Shown: piece by piece, positions 35,071-47,884 of the stretch
How positions within the stretch are numbered: the first letter of the stretch is position 1
Layout of the letters: the number at the start of each line of letters is the position of its first letter
NCBI RefSeq assembly: GCF_051020985.1
Contig: NC_135007.1
Coordinates: 5,957,501-6,021,500, forward strand
Source of the DNA: Nomia melanderi
Taxonomy: Eukaryota; Arthropoda; Insecta; Hymenoptera; Halictidae
Length of the DNA: 64,000 bases
Direction of reading: 5' to 3'
Notes under the pieces: generated by a model
Told to the model about the DNA's origin: nothing
The model's input: the letters and a program-made list of their open reading frames with translations, nothing else
Databases searched by the model: none
Translations under genes and position numbers: made by a program

Positions 35071-37478
35071 CTACTGCAATTGATATTGCTTTCATCCTAT
35101 AGCAATTGTTTATAACCCGTTAAAAATTAACTTCTTATAGTCCGAATTATGGTAGGTGATTTATACAATTTTTTAATACGGTAAATCGAAGTTAATATTT
35201 CAAGCTCAAGTTTATTTAACATTAACACAATTATATACAGATCTAAACAAAATTCTTTTACTTCGTTCTTTACATTTAATTGTCAATTATTCATAATTAC
35301 GGATCTATGTGATCAATTCTGACGATTCATCACTGTGATTTTCTTATTTAGTTAGTATTAATAATGGCCGGTTATTATTATTATAAACCGATTAATTACT
35401 TGAATATATTCACAAATATAAGTATAAAAGATTAACTCGCGACTAACATATTGAAAACCTCTGTTCCAGAACAACTGGTGCGAACATTTTATTCTCAAAT
35501 GGACGCGTACCTTTATTCTCGATTTGTAGTACCCGTCAACGATTGCACGCACATTGAACGGCAACGATAACACGAACAACGATATATCCACAGCCCAGTC
35601 TCACATGCAATTCACCGTCATTAAAACGCACGAAATTTGCCGAATTACGATAGTGTAACCGTCTTGGCCTGAAATTGAACCATGTCGATCGAAGCGCTTC
35701 CACGAATTCTGGGAACACGTTTCGCGCTCGCCATTGCATTCGGGAGATTTCTCGAATTGAAATCTGCTTGATCTGATTATACCGATTGTTATTTGGAATG
35801 ATTGAAAAATATTGATAAAAAATAGAATTTTGTAACGATCGCAAAAAAAAATGAAGGCGAAAAATATTGAGATTGAGGATCAATGCTTTGAGAATAGGAA
35901 AATGAAAATGTATGTAAATATACGTACAGTTACAAGCATTGCAAAAACATGTGTAAAAAATGAGTGTTTCTGTGTTTGTTTGTTATTTTAGTACACGGTT
36001 ATTTGTGCAGATAACCCTGTTTATCTACGTGAGAGTATGTAGTAACTATGTAACAACTGACACGTATCGCCTGCAATGGGACATGAAAACAGAATATATA
36101 CAAAATTTGAATAAATGTAATGAAAATAGTTTTATCATAATGTTTCTGTAAGATTCTTATAAGATACGTTGTAAGTGAATGTGTGTATAAAGTTCCACAA
36201 TTCAATAATAAGTAACTTTACATTACCAGGAAACGAGAAAGTGATAGACTAAATTTTAACACATTTTAACGATTTCACAATTACGATTATTTTATTACAT
36301 TTATTCTACTTTATTGTAAGTCTTATTACTTATAGAAGAGAAAAATTGTGAGTCTTTAATGCCTTAAAATGTAAATATTGTGTTAGAGGAGATTTTCTTG
36401 CTTTCGATGATTACCATGATACGTCAGTCTTCGTCACTAATTATTTTTCATTGTTTTCAACTTACAAACGACAATGTATACTCAGTGCACTATATTCTGT
36501 GCAGACCTATCATCAAGCTGTGTGGTTTCCTCATTACATAATTGAATTATACAGTTGTGTAACTGAAAGCGCTTCGGTTTTTGTGGTGACTTCATGATAC
36601 CCACTACATAAAGTTATTTGTTCATTTCCTTATTTTACAGGTTACCTCGTTTATGCAGAGTACACTACATAAGTAGAACAAGTCCTAATTTTAAAACAAT
36701 AAGAAATAAGAAAAAGTTTCGTTCACTAAACTTATATAGTTTGGAATGGTACATTATATAATGTTCTTGAACAAAAATGATCTGTATTTTATTTCAATCT
36801 GATAAAATACCTTTTTATACTCCGATTTCCGTCGAGAATAAATTAGTTAAACAAATATTTGAACTTCAATTTTTCAACTTTATATTTGTATGTTTATAAA
36901 TGCAAGCAATTTATAAATACAGAGTATTTAAACATGTATATACAATAAAGGAATTAAAATATTTTTCAAATTAAACAACTTTGAACACAACTTAATATAT
37001 TTATACGCAAAATTAATAAATTCATGAATTTCTTATCTATTCTATTATTCTTCCAGAACAAACACACGTGTCTCATAATCCGTTATTCGAAGTCCGATGA
37101 AATTTAATTACATCTTCTATCACATTTCAGAGCTATTCGTCTCAATGTCATAAAACACTCTATACACAAATCGTAAACAATAAACTAGTGTCATGGTTAC
37201 GTAATACAAGAGACTACGTAAACAATGAATTAAAATCGTTTCCAAGCGACACGGTTGGTTGAAAACCTGTTAATTAATTCCGAATTAAAGATAATCTGAA
37301 AGTACATGATGATATTTCAAAGCGATACAGGAAAAACATTAAATCCACAAATGAATGCACTCATTATTTCATCACAAGCATGTACTCGCATCTCTCTCAG
37401 ATTACCAAGGGAACTGCAAAATGATCTAATCACAGCGAACGATATAAAAACATATTGTAAATTGCACACATCATAAAA
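35071..37478. other. AT-rich non-coding stretch
   Basis: Apart from a CpG-richer part at 35480-35740 with a 115-codon minus-strand frame lacking support, I see nothing in it. Confidence 0.45.
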
Positions 37479-38177
37479 GCGATTATCAATAACTTGATTA
37501 GCTAAATGCTCACCTTATAACAATAAATTTAACTAAACGATCATATTCCAGTATCCGCCATTAACAACTTCCGATGGAAAGACGTGCCACGTACGTCGTG
37601 ATGTTTTTGCATATTCTAGATTGTTCTGGAATTTACCACTTTCTACAAAATTATTAACACGTTGTTGATCGGCAATTTTACGCAGAAGCTATCCCATGCC
37701 ACCGGATATTATTCTGTAATTAAATATGAAAGTGAAACAAACTAAATAAACTTCAGTATACTTTATTTCTACATAATGAACTGATATGAAACTTTTGATA
37801 TATCTTTTATATAATTTGCGCTTCAAAAATTGAAATAACTAATGTGAGTACAAACACGTGTTAACTCGTGACCGGACAACAACGTGTTAACACTTAGCCA
37901 ACCGAATCTCCCACTTTTCCCTTAGCAACTCGTTACCTTTTATTTTGTTCATTTTTTCCTTTCTTATAAAGGAAGATAAAATTCTTTCTGCTAGATTTTG
38001 TCGAGTCTCTGAATTCGTTGCCACCGCAAGTGGTTAAAAATGCGTTACAAATAACCGCAGCTTTCATGAGTTCCTTGGAAGAATACGAAATAGGCTAATT
38101 ATTGGGGACGGCGCAAAGGCATGCAGCGAATTATACGAATCGGAGAAGCGATTATCAACGATCTGATTAGCTGAATA
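37479..38177 (+). repeat. Direct repeat pair flanking a TTAA element
   Basis: AAGCGATTATCAATAACTTG with ATTAGCTAAAT at 37479-37509 recurs as AAGCGATTATCAACGATCTG with ATTAGCTGAAT at 38146-38177. The copies differ at a few positions and bracket the family F element at 37654. Confidence 0.5.
37654..37890. mobile_element. TTAA-type MITE, family F (237 bp, uninterrupted)
   Basis: Left end TTAACACGTTGTTGATCGG; right end CCGGACAACAACGTGTTAA. The inverted repeats match over about 15 bases. Its internal TTAA at 37720-37723 is the site that is filled in the second copy at 49788, making this the empty-site version. Confidence 0.85.
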
Positions 38178-39705
38178 GTCAAAGCGGTTGCTCGGCAAGC
38201 GAATAATCTAGTTTCGAAGTGCGGCCTGTATATTCCGGACGATTCACCTGTGGATACCTGTGAACTAAAGACGCGTCTCTGTGTGCCGGTCTGATCGATT
38301 CGGCGATAACGGTGCACGACAAAAAGCTCGCTAAATGCGAGGCGTTGTTACGCCTGCTCGGCTCGATGGTTAGTGCAAATTGCAAAAGCGCCGAGTCGGC
38401 GTTACGACCTTGCGACACGCGAGAGACTCGACGATAATACTCGCCACGGGACACCAAAACGCCGAACACCTGGAGGACCTTTCACGCGGAGAGTATACCG
38501 AACTTCGCCGCTACAGAATTCGATGGCCGATTAATTAAAATTCAATGAGCACTGATCGTATCGTGTAACATACACGCTATGGGAATTATTCGGTTGCACA
38601 AACATTTTTCACTTGCTCTTTCCGCGGATGTTTAACGATCTGGTATTTATTGTGATACGTAACTCATGAGTATCGGGGTTTTTTCGAGGAATCTTTAGAG
38701 TCGGTTATTTTTGTCAAGGCTAGAATGTGATAGTAGACAGCAGATTGCTCATGAGACTTTTCTTTTGAATTTACATTCTAGGAGCGGTTACTGAATGTTT
38801 GAAAATACTATGGTAACATTTTTTGTTATCTTTTATTTTGCTGACGATGCAAGTACCAAGAACGTTCCAAGTCCATTTTCTGGGGAACGAAGTGTCCAAC
38901 GAAGAAATTTTATTGTATATTTTCAATTTCCTTTTTCATGGAGACAGAAATTGAAGAATAATGTTTAATATTTTATTTATAAGCGAAATACTTATCAAAC
39001 ACTTTATCAATCAAATAGTATCAGTACTCCCTGTGTGTAATGTTCTATTGTTTCAAACGAATGTTTAACAATATTATCAGCAATTATTTATCTGTTGATA
39101 TATTATATTTTATTAATCTCAGTATATATTTAACGATTATTTGTGTCATATCTTATTTTAATTTATTTCTTATACAATCCATTGATTATTTTTCATTTTT
39201 TCTTTTCTTTATGTGTTCCTGTCTATTTCTCTTTACTATATTATTTATTGTAATATATCTATTGCAAAGTGTAGTATATTGTATTTTAATAAATCCTTCA
39301 GAATTTATAGATTGCAATCCACTCAGACCATTACTTCCATTACGCACAAGCTGATAGACAAGAAGAAATTATTAAGATTTATTATAGACAACGCTCATAT
39401 ATACTTGTATCTTTGAAAATAGTAAACACATTTGATGAAAGATGCATGAAGTCGTCGACGAACTGCAACATGTTAGTATTCGAAGAAATAAGGATCATTA
39501 AATTTCTGTGTAAGCCATTCAAAAAGAGATCACGTATGATAACGATCAGACTACACGGCCATCCCCCAAGAATGCAAGAAAGATGTTAAAAGCATCTCTC
39601 ATTCCTGAAGACCACCATATGGAAAAATGTACCTGTAGAATGAACGAGAGTTTTGCCTGCGATACCATCAAGTATACTTATTATACGTAGCAATCTAGAC
39701 TTTCT
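38178..39705. other. Non-coding stretch
   Basis: CpG-richer to about 38520, with overlapping minus-strand frames (96 and 72 codons) that lack support; AT-rich after. An AT-rich plus-strand frame of 104 codons at 39040 codes only for Phe, Ile, Leu and Tyr-rich sequence, as expected by chance. Confidence 0.45.
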
Positions 39706-39780
39706 TTAACCCCTTGACTTATCATTTCTTCCATAACTTATAGACGGCATTTTGTCATTAATAATTTATCAAAATAAAGA
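39706..39780. mobile_element. TTAA-type MITE fragment, family B (left end)
   Basis: TTAACCCCTTGACTTATCAT matches the family B start, and ATTAATAATTTATCAAAAT loosely matches the interior. The right end is missing. Confidence 0.4.
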
Positions 39781-41340
39781 AGTAGGAATTATGTGTTCGT
39801 TACATAAACTACGTATAACAAGAAAACTACATATAAATCACCAACAATAGTTCGTTTACCTACTTATTAATAAAACTAGTGAACTGACCTTTTTGGTCTG
39901 GATTCATATTTCTAAACACTAAACTGTTTAGTCTAAGTTAAAGGTCAGAAACATCGGTTTAATTCTTAAAACTTCTGAAACGAGATATGTAAACACAATA
40001 GCAAATAAGAATACAAAACCATGAGAACAAAACTGATCTACATATATCGAAATCCTATATTTCGCATATTTCCGCCTTTTTTGAGAGCATTCGTTCTAAA
40101 ATGCGACACGAAGTGTCTCAACGCCTGGGCGCGACGGTATGCTCGTATAATTAATACTTATTAACCTATTCTATATTATATGATTGATTGTAATCACATA
40201 TTATTAACTGCTGTGTCATTATTATTTATTATATGCTATATACTCTAACATATTCTATATAGATATGGAGTTTTTTGTATTTGTATATATAATTAACAAT
40301 ATTTAATTTTTATTCACTTATGATATATAATTGATTATTATTGTATATTATTATATATTATTATATATTATTATATTATTATATAATCATACGTTGTCGA
40401 AAAAATTCGATATACAGGTGTCTTTAATTTTGGCTAGCTAAAACGGCCAAATAGGCCACTATGCGTCGCACTGTGGACAAAACTCCTAAATTCGACTACC
40501 CATATAACGAAAATTGAAGGTTATGAATGTGTTTTGCTAAGCACACCTTGCTACACAAAATGGTTTTCATTTAAAAAATGAAAATTTTGTGCAAATAAAT
40601 TCCGTTTCTGTATTTACACAACATTGGGATCAAATTACGAAATATCCATTATCATTTAAAAAAACTTCTAATATCCCTATAACGTAACAAAAATATAACC
40701 ACCATTCTATCTATTCTATACCTTATAACTTTTGTCTGAAGTATTCTTTTGTATCATTCATACTCTCTAGGTTTTTGAATTTTGTCCAGAAAACGGGCGT
40801 TTGGCCGCACTGTGTGTCGTTTCAAAACTTCATTGAACCGAAACCGCGACCCTCCAAAAGAAGATCACCCGTGGGAATTAGGACGGTGAAAGTCTCGAAA
40901 TAGTGAACCGCGGGTTCGGCGATCGATCTTAAAATCTTAAAGAGCTCTATTGCAACGCGCCATTAACCAGATAAAAGAAATAATCGTAATTCAGCCGGTC
41001 TTTATCCGTTCGCGATCAAACGGTCCCGATTTATCTGCGGAACGCCGGTACGAAAACTCTCGAACCATTCAGGAAGCGTTCGCCTTAATTGAACGCGAAC
41101 GTAGGCTGAAGATAAGGGAACGAACCGCGGTAGCGGAGGACCTGTTGCAACCGCTTAACATTGAATGAAATAATCGTTCCCAGCGCGGATTCATCAGTTT
41201 CTTGGTTTAAGACAATTGCACCCCACACACATTCCCAACATTGTGGAACGGAATGTACTGGCGTACCCCCGGGCACCGGTTGCAACGACCCGGAGGCGCG
41301 TCACGCATCGATACAGCGGCGATTGCGAGCCGCATTGCTA
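39781..41340. other. Non-coding stretch with a TATTA-rich microsatellite
   Basis: AT-rich with TATATTATTA units at about 40330-40385. From 40790 to 41340 it is CpG-richer with overlapping short frames (84 and 72 codons) and no support. Confidence 0.45.
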
Positions 41341-41869
41341 ACAAGGGAAATTATCGAACCCGGAAATTTAAAAAATTATGAAACTTTCTGTGTAAATCGA
41401 GTAAGTCAAGCCTAGTACATGGCAATTTATTTTCGTGGTGAATTTCACTTCGAAAAGGCGAGACTACCCCTTGAAAAAAATGCTATTTCTTTTCCATGGA
41501 TTGTTTTGAGAACAGTAAGAGATAGCGAGAAAAAGGTTAAAGAAAAAAGACATTGCTCTTTCACATGTATAAAATTATAAAACAAAATTTTTCAATATAC
41601 CCTCACCACCAATTATTTCTGAAAAATTTTGTTTCAAAATTTTATAGGTGTAAAAGTGCAATGTATTATTCTTAAACTTTTTCTTGCTATCTCTTACTAT
41701 TTTTAAGATAATCCGCAGGAAAGAAATAGCATTTTTCAAGGGGTAGTTTCACCCCTTCAAAGTGAAATTCGCCACGAAAATAAATTGCCACGTACTAGGC
41801 TTGACTTACTCTACTTACACACAAAGTTTTGTAATTTTTTGAGTTCACAAGTTCGACAACTTCCCTTGT
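41341..41869. mobile_element. Foldback element of 529 bp with long inverted arms
   Basis: Each arm is about 230-260 bases. The left arm begins ACAAGGGAAATTATCGAAC and contains GAGTAAGTCAAGCCTAGTAC, GGCAATTTATTTTCGTGG and CTACCCCTTGAAAAAAATGC; the right arm carries the same text inverted and ends TTCCCTTGT. Arm similarity is high but not perfect. No target duplication is clear and there is no coding capacity. A 44-base module of the arm recurs in the hAT-type element at 43808-43851. Confidence 0.85.
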
Positions 41870-42598
41870 AAGGTACTACTGTCCAGAGAACGAAAGAAGT
41901 CCAGTGGAAAGGGGACAATGAAAAAGGGGTTGTCCCTGTGAGCACCGCGTGGGTATCGAAGGAGTCCTGCCTGTTGCCTCTTGCATTCTCGGCTCTAACG
42001 TGCGATTGGTCGAAACGGTCACAGACACTAAGTTTGTCGCGTTACACAGTGAAAAAGCCCTCTCGTCTCGTTCCCTTCCCGCTGGACTTCTTTCGTATTG
42101 TTGACAGTAGATCGTCGCAGGACTCGTCAAATATCGTGGATCAATACACCCGATGAAGTATCCGAACGTATCCGACGTATCTAGATATTACGCGAGGAGA
42201 GAACGTGGTATCGAGCGATCTCGCAGCTGTTATCTCAGCCACGGCAACTATTATATGTTGCACACCGTGCTATGTACTTTATCTGCCCGGTTGCTCGTGG
42301 GCTAAGATTCGTGTCACGAAGGATCTCGATAAGGAAACCGCAACCGAACCCCCAATAATTCGCTTAACGATTTCACCGGGTACATTTTGCACTTTTTTCC
42401 GTCGCTTTCTTTTCTTTTCTACTATTTTCTTTGGGTTGCGCACATATCGCACAAGGGAGAAACTGAGCGATTAGATTGACCGCACGAAATTCCGTAACAC
42501 TTGTTGAGCGCGACCGATTCCCGGCGGATCGCGATTCTGATCTGCGACCGACTCGTTACGCGAGTAGTGTCTTGGCGGCCGCATCGAAACTAATGTCC
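41870..42598. other. CpG-rich block
   Basis: GC-rich with overlapping frames (89, 84 and 72 codons) on both strands and no supported exon. It contains one copy of the recurring AACACTTGTTGA motif at 42496. Confidence 0.4.
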
Positions 42599-43431
42599 TT
42601 AACATTAGAACTAAGGTAAAGGCACCAATAGTTGACCAATTTAGAAAAATTTTTGGCGTGAATAATAGTAAACGTCTGCTCTTTTATTAAATAGAGAAAC
42701 TCCATGCGTGAAAATGCTGTTTGAACTTCTTACATCATACAACAAAGTGAACTATTTTGGAATAATTATATTATCCAAATTTTATAGACATTTTCGAAAA
42801 TTCAATACTTGCGTCCGAAGTTGATCATCCTTTAAGAACAGAAAACTAGTAATTGACCATGTGTTAGTTAGCAGCTGATCATTTATAGTAACGCTAAAAA
42901 TACTAAAGGTGATTACTTTAATAAAGTTTATTTGCAACGATTATAACAAAATACAAGTAAAAGGGCAAATATAAATGAAAAGAAGTTAATTTCGTATTGG
43001 AAATTAGAGGCATACATCCAACGTCAATGAAATGAATTGTTAATTTTTACGATAAACAAGGTAGAAGAGTTTCGAAGTTAGGTCAATAAATGCTGCAGCA
43101 TATCCATCGCGGATATTTATTGAAAGATTATTACTTTTAAAAACCTTATTTTTTACGTTTTCCTGAAAAATGGTCAACTACTGATACCAAGTCAATTATT
43201 AATTATCGATGCCTTTACCTTACCGAATACTGAATACAATTGATATATAATCCCTATAAAAATTGTAATAATAGATTACTTTTAATTTCTTCAGGCATTC
43301 GTTATAGTATTCAAATAAAACTATTTATTTTCAAGATCATTTCGAACATTCAATGCTTTTAAGATATCAATAATTTTGTAACAAAAAAATCGAAACCAGC
43401 CATTTTGAATGTTACGTAGTTCTAGTGTTAA
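42599..43431. mobile_element. TTAA-type element, family D-like, with nested insertion
   Basis: The left end TTAACATTAGAACTAA and the right end TACGTAGTTCTAGTGTTAA (reverse complement starts TTAACACTAGAACTA) form a 15-base inverted repeat with one or two mismatches. Another element (42612-43222) begins 13 bases inside the left end. The remaining host is about 220 bp, the size of the intact D copy at 47660. Confidence 0.6.
42612..43222. mobile_element. MITE of 611 bp with 13-base ends, nested in the D-like element
   Basis: Begins TAAGGTAAAGGCACC and ends GATGCCTTTACCTTA, a perfect 13-base inverted repeat including TA at each end. Further in, TAGTTGACCAATTTAG and AAATGGTCAACTACTG are also inverted. 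TA at both ends suggests a Tc1/mariner-type target but this is not certain. No transposase frame. Confidence 0.65.
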
Positions 43432-43552
43432 TATGGCGTTGTGCCACAAATTCCCAGCGATTTTTGCGGCAACGTGCAGCTCGATCCTTGAAACGTTTTC
43501 TACCCCTCTTCCGCGATGGCGCGCGACGTGGCACGGTCTCTGTAATTCAGTG

Positions 43553-44082
43553 CAGTGTTTCTCAAAGGGTGTACCGCAAAATTTACCAATTGCACCACAA
43601 GATCTTAAAAAGCAAACTAGTGTCGTTTTTATCTCAGCATCATTGTCTGAATATACGTACAGTACCATTAATAAGGATAAAGTACACGAAGGATCTTTTT
43701 ATGACGAATTAAATTTAACATATCCGAATGCAGGGGTGTGTGCATTCAGATGACAATATTATTTGAATAAAGACCTAATTTAAAGCTTTGTTGAAGGCAT
43801 ACATATTGAATTTTACTCCGAAGGGGTGAAACCACCCCTTGAAAAAAATGCAAATTTTTCTTTTTGTAATTATTTATTCACTTATTTTTGTATTTTATTT
43901 TGGTTGTAAGAATTGTTTGCATAACACAGATATAATATAAGTATAAATAAAAATTGTTAATATCATTTTTCGTTCTATTTATTTCATTTAGAAATTTCTT
44001 CCTCTACGACTACGTAGGTGTGCCGCGAAATGGTTCTTCTTCGCAAAATGTGCCACAAGAGTGTAAAGATTGAGAAACACTG
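43553..44082. mobile_element. hAT-type MITE of 530 bp
   Basis: Terminal repeats CAGTGTTTCTCAA and TTGAGAAACACTG match perfectly. The flanks ATTCAGTG (43545-43552) and ATTTAGTG (44083-44090) form an 8-base target duplication with one mismatch, the hAT signature. Subterminal text (GTGTACCGCAAAATTT; GTGCCGCGAAATGG) is also inverted. Short frames of 95-115 codons crossing its left edge are chimeras of flank and element. Confidence 0.85.
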
Positions 44083-44090
44083 ATTTAGTG

Positions 44091-45039
44091 GCTTCTCAGA
44101 GGTACCGAATATGGTAACTTGTGGAAAAAGAGGATATTTTAATCTGTAATTATCTGTGAAATCTGAAGTTTATATTCGTCCTTTATTCGTGCGTGTTCAA
44201 CAAATCGGTTACGTTCGACATGGGAAACATTGTTGGCCGGCTGTGTAATATACGACTCTGGTTATTTTGGCGAATTAAATTTAATTAACAATTACAACGC
44301 TATCAATATAAAAAATAAATTATACACGGAGTGTCCAATGTAGTGCATAATATTGTAATCACAATTTACATAATTTTGTACTTTAGTGGTTGGTTAAGTT
44401 GGTGCATAAGCAAGCACGAGAGATAAGTGATTTTTCTGAGTTGTCTGGAGAAAGCAACAAAAGATCTTTTTGGCCTTTAGTTAATGCTTTTTTAACACAG
44501 CATCATTAACATCAATGACACTTTTTATTATATTCTCGAAATATTACATAAAAAAAAGAAATTGAACTTAATAAAATACTGTTGGTATAAAGACTATTAA
44601 AACAAATATCGCGGCGTATACTTAACATTTCACTCTGCAACTTGCAACAACGTTACTAAATTTAATTGTAATTCAATATTGAATTTTAACAATTTATTTA
44701 AGAACGTTTCACAACATCACGAATAATTATATAAATAACCGGTAAAATGCAGAGTTATTAGAATGATATTTAATATCAAATCTGCCTCGATGGAGAATTG
44801 CAAAAAGTTAACCTTTAGTACTCAAAAATTGTTTCACCGCAATTTTTGATTGTATTCAACCGAAATAATACACGAATAAAGAAATACAACTGTTAATATT
44901 TCACATCTATTATAATTACATTACATAAAATTCTGTATTAAATATCGTGTTTCACCATTTTTCTATGTCAAAGTAAATGGTGGCGGCGAGTTGCCTCTCG
45001 AGTGCAAAGGGCTAATCCCTAACACATCAGAAAGTTTCT
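44091..45039. other. AT-rich non-coding stretch
   Basis: No gene, repeat family member or signal that I can support. Confidence 0.45.
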
Positions 45040-47545
45040 TTCGAAGCGTGGGCGTCACAAAGCTGCGCCGGTCCTTCAAAGCCGCAGAATGTAAGCACGT
45101 TGGGGTATAAGTTTACAGGTCAGCCTGACGTGTCCGCCTTCTTCCCACTTTTCATTAACCCAAAATTACATTCGCGCGTACCAGTTGAACGTACGATACC
45201 CTCGCACGCAATACTTGTTGAACATCGTGCATCCTCATCCACAAGCAGAAGGGGACGGAATTTCACGGATTTTATAATGGTCGAAGGTGGCTCGCCGGGA
45301 CATCTGGCAAACGCGAGCGTCGCTCGAATGAATTCAACGTAATGTTGGATCTACACTAGGCAGAAGTGATCGTGAACCGTATTCATCGACGGTATAGACA
45401 CTTTCGTGAAAAGCGAGCAGCGCGCAACGAACCGGTCAGCGAACAGCATGCAGTGTTCGCTCGGGAGGCAATGCATCAAAGGATCTGCTCGTGAACTCAA
45501 AGCGTACACAGACGCGTCTGTAACGCACTCTAACACGTTTTCGGTGAATTGGATGATCACTTTACTCTTAAGTTTCAGCCTGTATTCAAACTACGGCTAG
45601 ATATTATCGGTACGAGTGGAACGATTAAAAATTGCAGTTAGAGAGCAGCAGATATTTTCTAGGTACTCTTGCAAAGAGATAGATATACGAGTAAAATCAA
45701 TACAGAGCTTCGGGCAGACAAGTTTGTAACTGCTTGTAACTCTGCTGACGAGCAATGAAAACAGTGAAAATTAATTTAGTGTGATGAATGATGAATTCCT
45801 TGAAATAAGATAACAGAATTGAACATTCTTTATTATTTATAGCATAATATTAGGATGGCCAAAAGATCTTGTATAATTTTTCAACTTATATTATAATGTA
45901 CTAATAAATATTGCAAATAACTAAAGTAAAAGAACACAGGGAGTTTTCAGATAAAATACGCAACGCATAGTTCAATGAAGTTTAATTTAACCTAGTGACG
46001 TGTTTCGTTAAACTTCATTTAAAATCGCGGCGCGACGTTTTGGCCAGCCTAATGTATAAAGCGCTCGCATAATTAAAATCACGTTCGTTGCTCTTTCAGA
46101 CAATAGTGTATACTAATGACCGAGGGAGCGTCGTAACGTACGAACTTCAGATTCCACGTACAACACTTGTTGAACATTAGTCTACTCCCAGATGGAGCGG
46201 CGTGGAACCAGCATTGCTGATCCATTTAATCGCGTCGTAAACACTCCTCTAATTTTAAATATCAAGCGTGCTGGGTATCTCGTCGTAAACGAAAAGCATT
46301 CGAGACGACGTGGACCCGCGATACTTATGGCATTCTGTGAACATAAGAACTCGGTGCTAAGAACTGGTTGAATTCTGGGTATCTCGGGTTCACGGGAAAA
46401 TGAAGATTTACCGATTGTAATTGCGGGAAGATTTGCCGCCGCGAGTATATACCAGGGAACTCTGCTACTTTTACTTTCGACGATACGCTAGGGACTCGAA
46501 CAATAATGATGGGGCTGGGAGTTTTATCGATAGATCAACTTTCAAACTAATTAGGCACTTGGGAACATCAGTGATTTAAGTGCCAGATGTTTCAGATACC
46601 AAGGAGCTAAGATTAAAATAATTGTATATTAACTTGCTGATTTGTATGAACTAAAGTAACAATATTTAGTTTTCAAATATAGAAAAGATATTTTTCAAGC
46701 TTCATCAAGAAATAAATTATATAAAAAATTTTACTTTACTGATATAACCAAAAGTTAAAATGTTTAAAGTAACTCTACACCAATTTGCTAATTTACATAG
46801 GGTAAAGTAACGGACATTCAGTTGCCAAATATACAGAGTTACACACAAAAGTTAATTTCGTTAACAATAAAATTAAATAGACGTTAAAATTGTATTATCT
46901 CAATTGCAAATTTCCATTAATCCAACGAGAAATTTAGTATCACCCAAGCAACAAGTTAAGAATGAAACTTCCAACGATCAAAAGTATCGATCACGAATGA
47001 ACGACGAGGGCCCGCGAATGAAGACATAAAACACAGCCCATTCTCGTTACGCGTTTCCCAACGAACCCGTAATAATACCAGCGGCGAGTTGAAACGGTCC
47101 CGACGAGCATTCCCTCTTTATCCACGCAAAACGCGAACACCGAGTAATCCGTGCAACGACATTGGCCCCGCAACAATCCGCCACGGTACTCCATTCCTTG
47201 CGTGGCAACACTTGTTGAACGTCTCCTTCGAAGGAGGTGGTGGCGTAGGAGGAGGGGAAGGAGCGGACGAAATTTCACGGATCGAACAGCGCTGACCGGT
47301 CTAACGTCAGCTCCGTTACCGGCGGAACCGTCCGCGGCATAACAGCCCGGGAGATAGATAATAGTGCAATACGCGCGGCGAGAGAGACGAGGCGGAAATG
47401 AGGCTACTTCGCTCGAGATAGTCGGGTAGAGGGAGATGGAATACGACCCTGATTGCCAAGGAGAAATCTGCAGTGTGATCTCGCGCGAGCTACGAGCCTG
47501 GAATAACGCGTCTTCGCCTGAAATGAATGATTCGAGGTGGCACAA
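45040..47545. other. Series of three CpG-rich blocks about 1 kb apart
   Basis: CpG-rich blocks at about 45040-45580, 46080-46500 and 47040-47545 alternate with AT-rich DNA. Each carries one copy of a motif close to AACACTTGTTGAAC. The longest frame (184 codons, minus strand, 46991-47545) has no recognisable domain and overlaps plus-strand frames, so it is not called. Confidence 0.4.
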
Positions 47546-47659
47546 GAAATGAAAATAAAAGAAACGATAAAAACTAAAGCGAAATGTTGCTTGATCCTGG
47601 CACTGGTTGTCATTAGTCCTTTGAGGAAGAATGTTCGTATTAAGAAAAATTGTTGATAC

Positions 47660-47884
47660 TTAACACTAAAACTACCGAGCAATTAGAGTAACTTATTTCT
47701 AATTTTTCATAAAAATTAGAACAATACATTTTTTGAGATTCGAAGGGTGTCCTAGTCTTGTACCTGTGCAAATACACGAATGTAATTGAAAATCTTTCGC
47801 AAAAACGCCTTCATAATTTAAATACTTGCAAAGTAAACATTCTGAAGTTGGCCTATCTGATCCGTCCGGTAGTTTTAGTGTTAA
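47660..47884. mobile_element. TTAA-type MITE, family D (intact, 225 bp)
   Basis: Left end TTAACACTAAAACTACCG and right end CGGTAGTTTTAGTGTTAA are perfect 18-base inverted repeats including TTAA. No coding capacity. It is the reference copy for the family. Confidence 0.9.

Noticed and set aside
43321..43753. Open frames of 95-115 codons around the hAT-type element
   Set aside because: They cross the element's left edge, joining flank and transposon sequence by chance.
46991..47545. 184-codon minus-strand open frame
   Set aside because: Plus-strand frames are open over the same bases, and nothing in the protein is recognisable.
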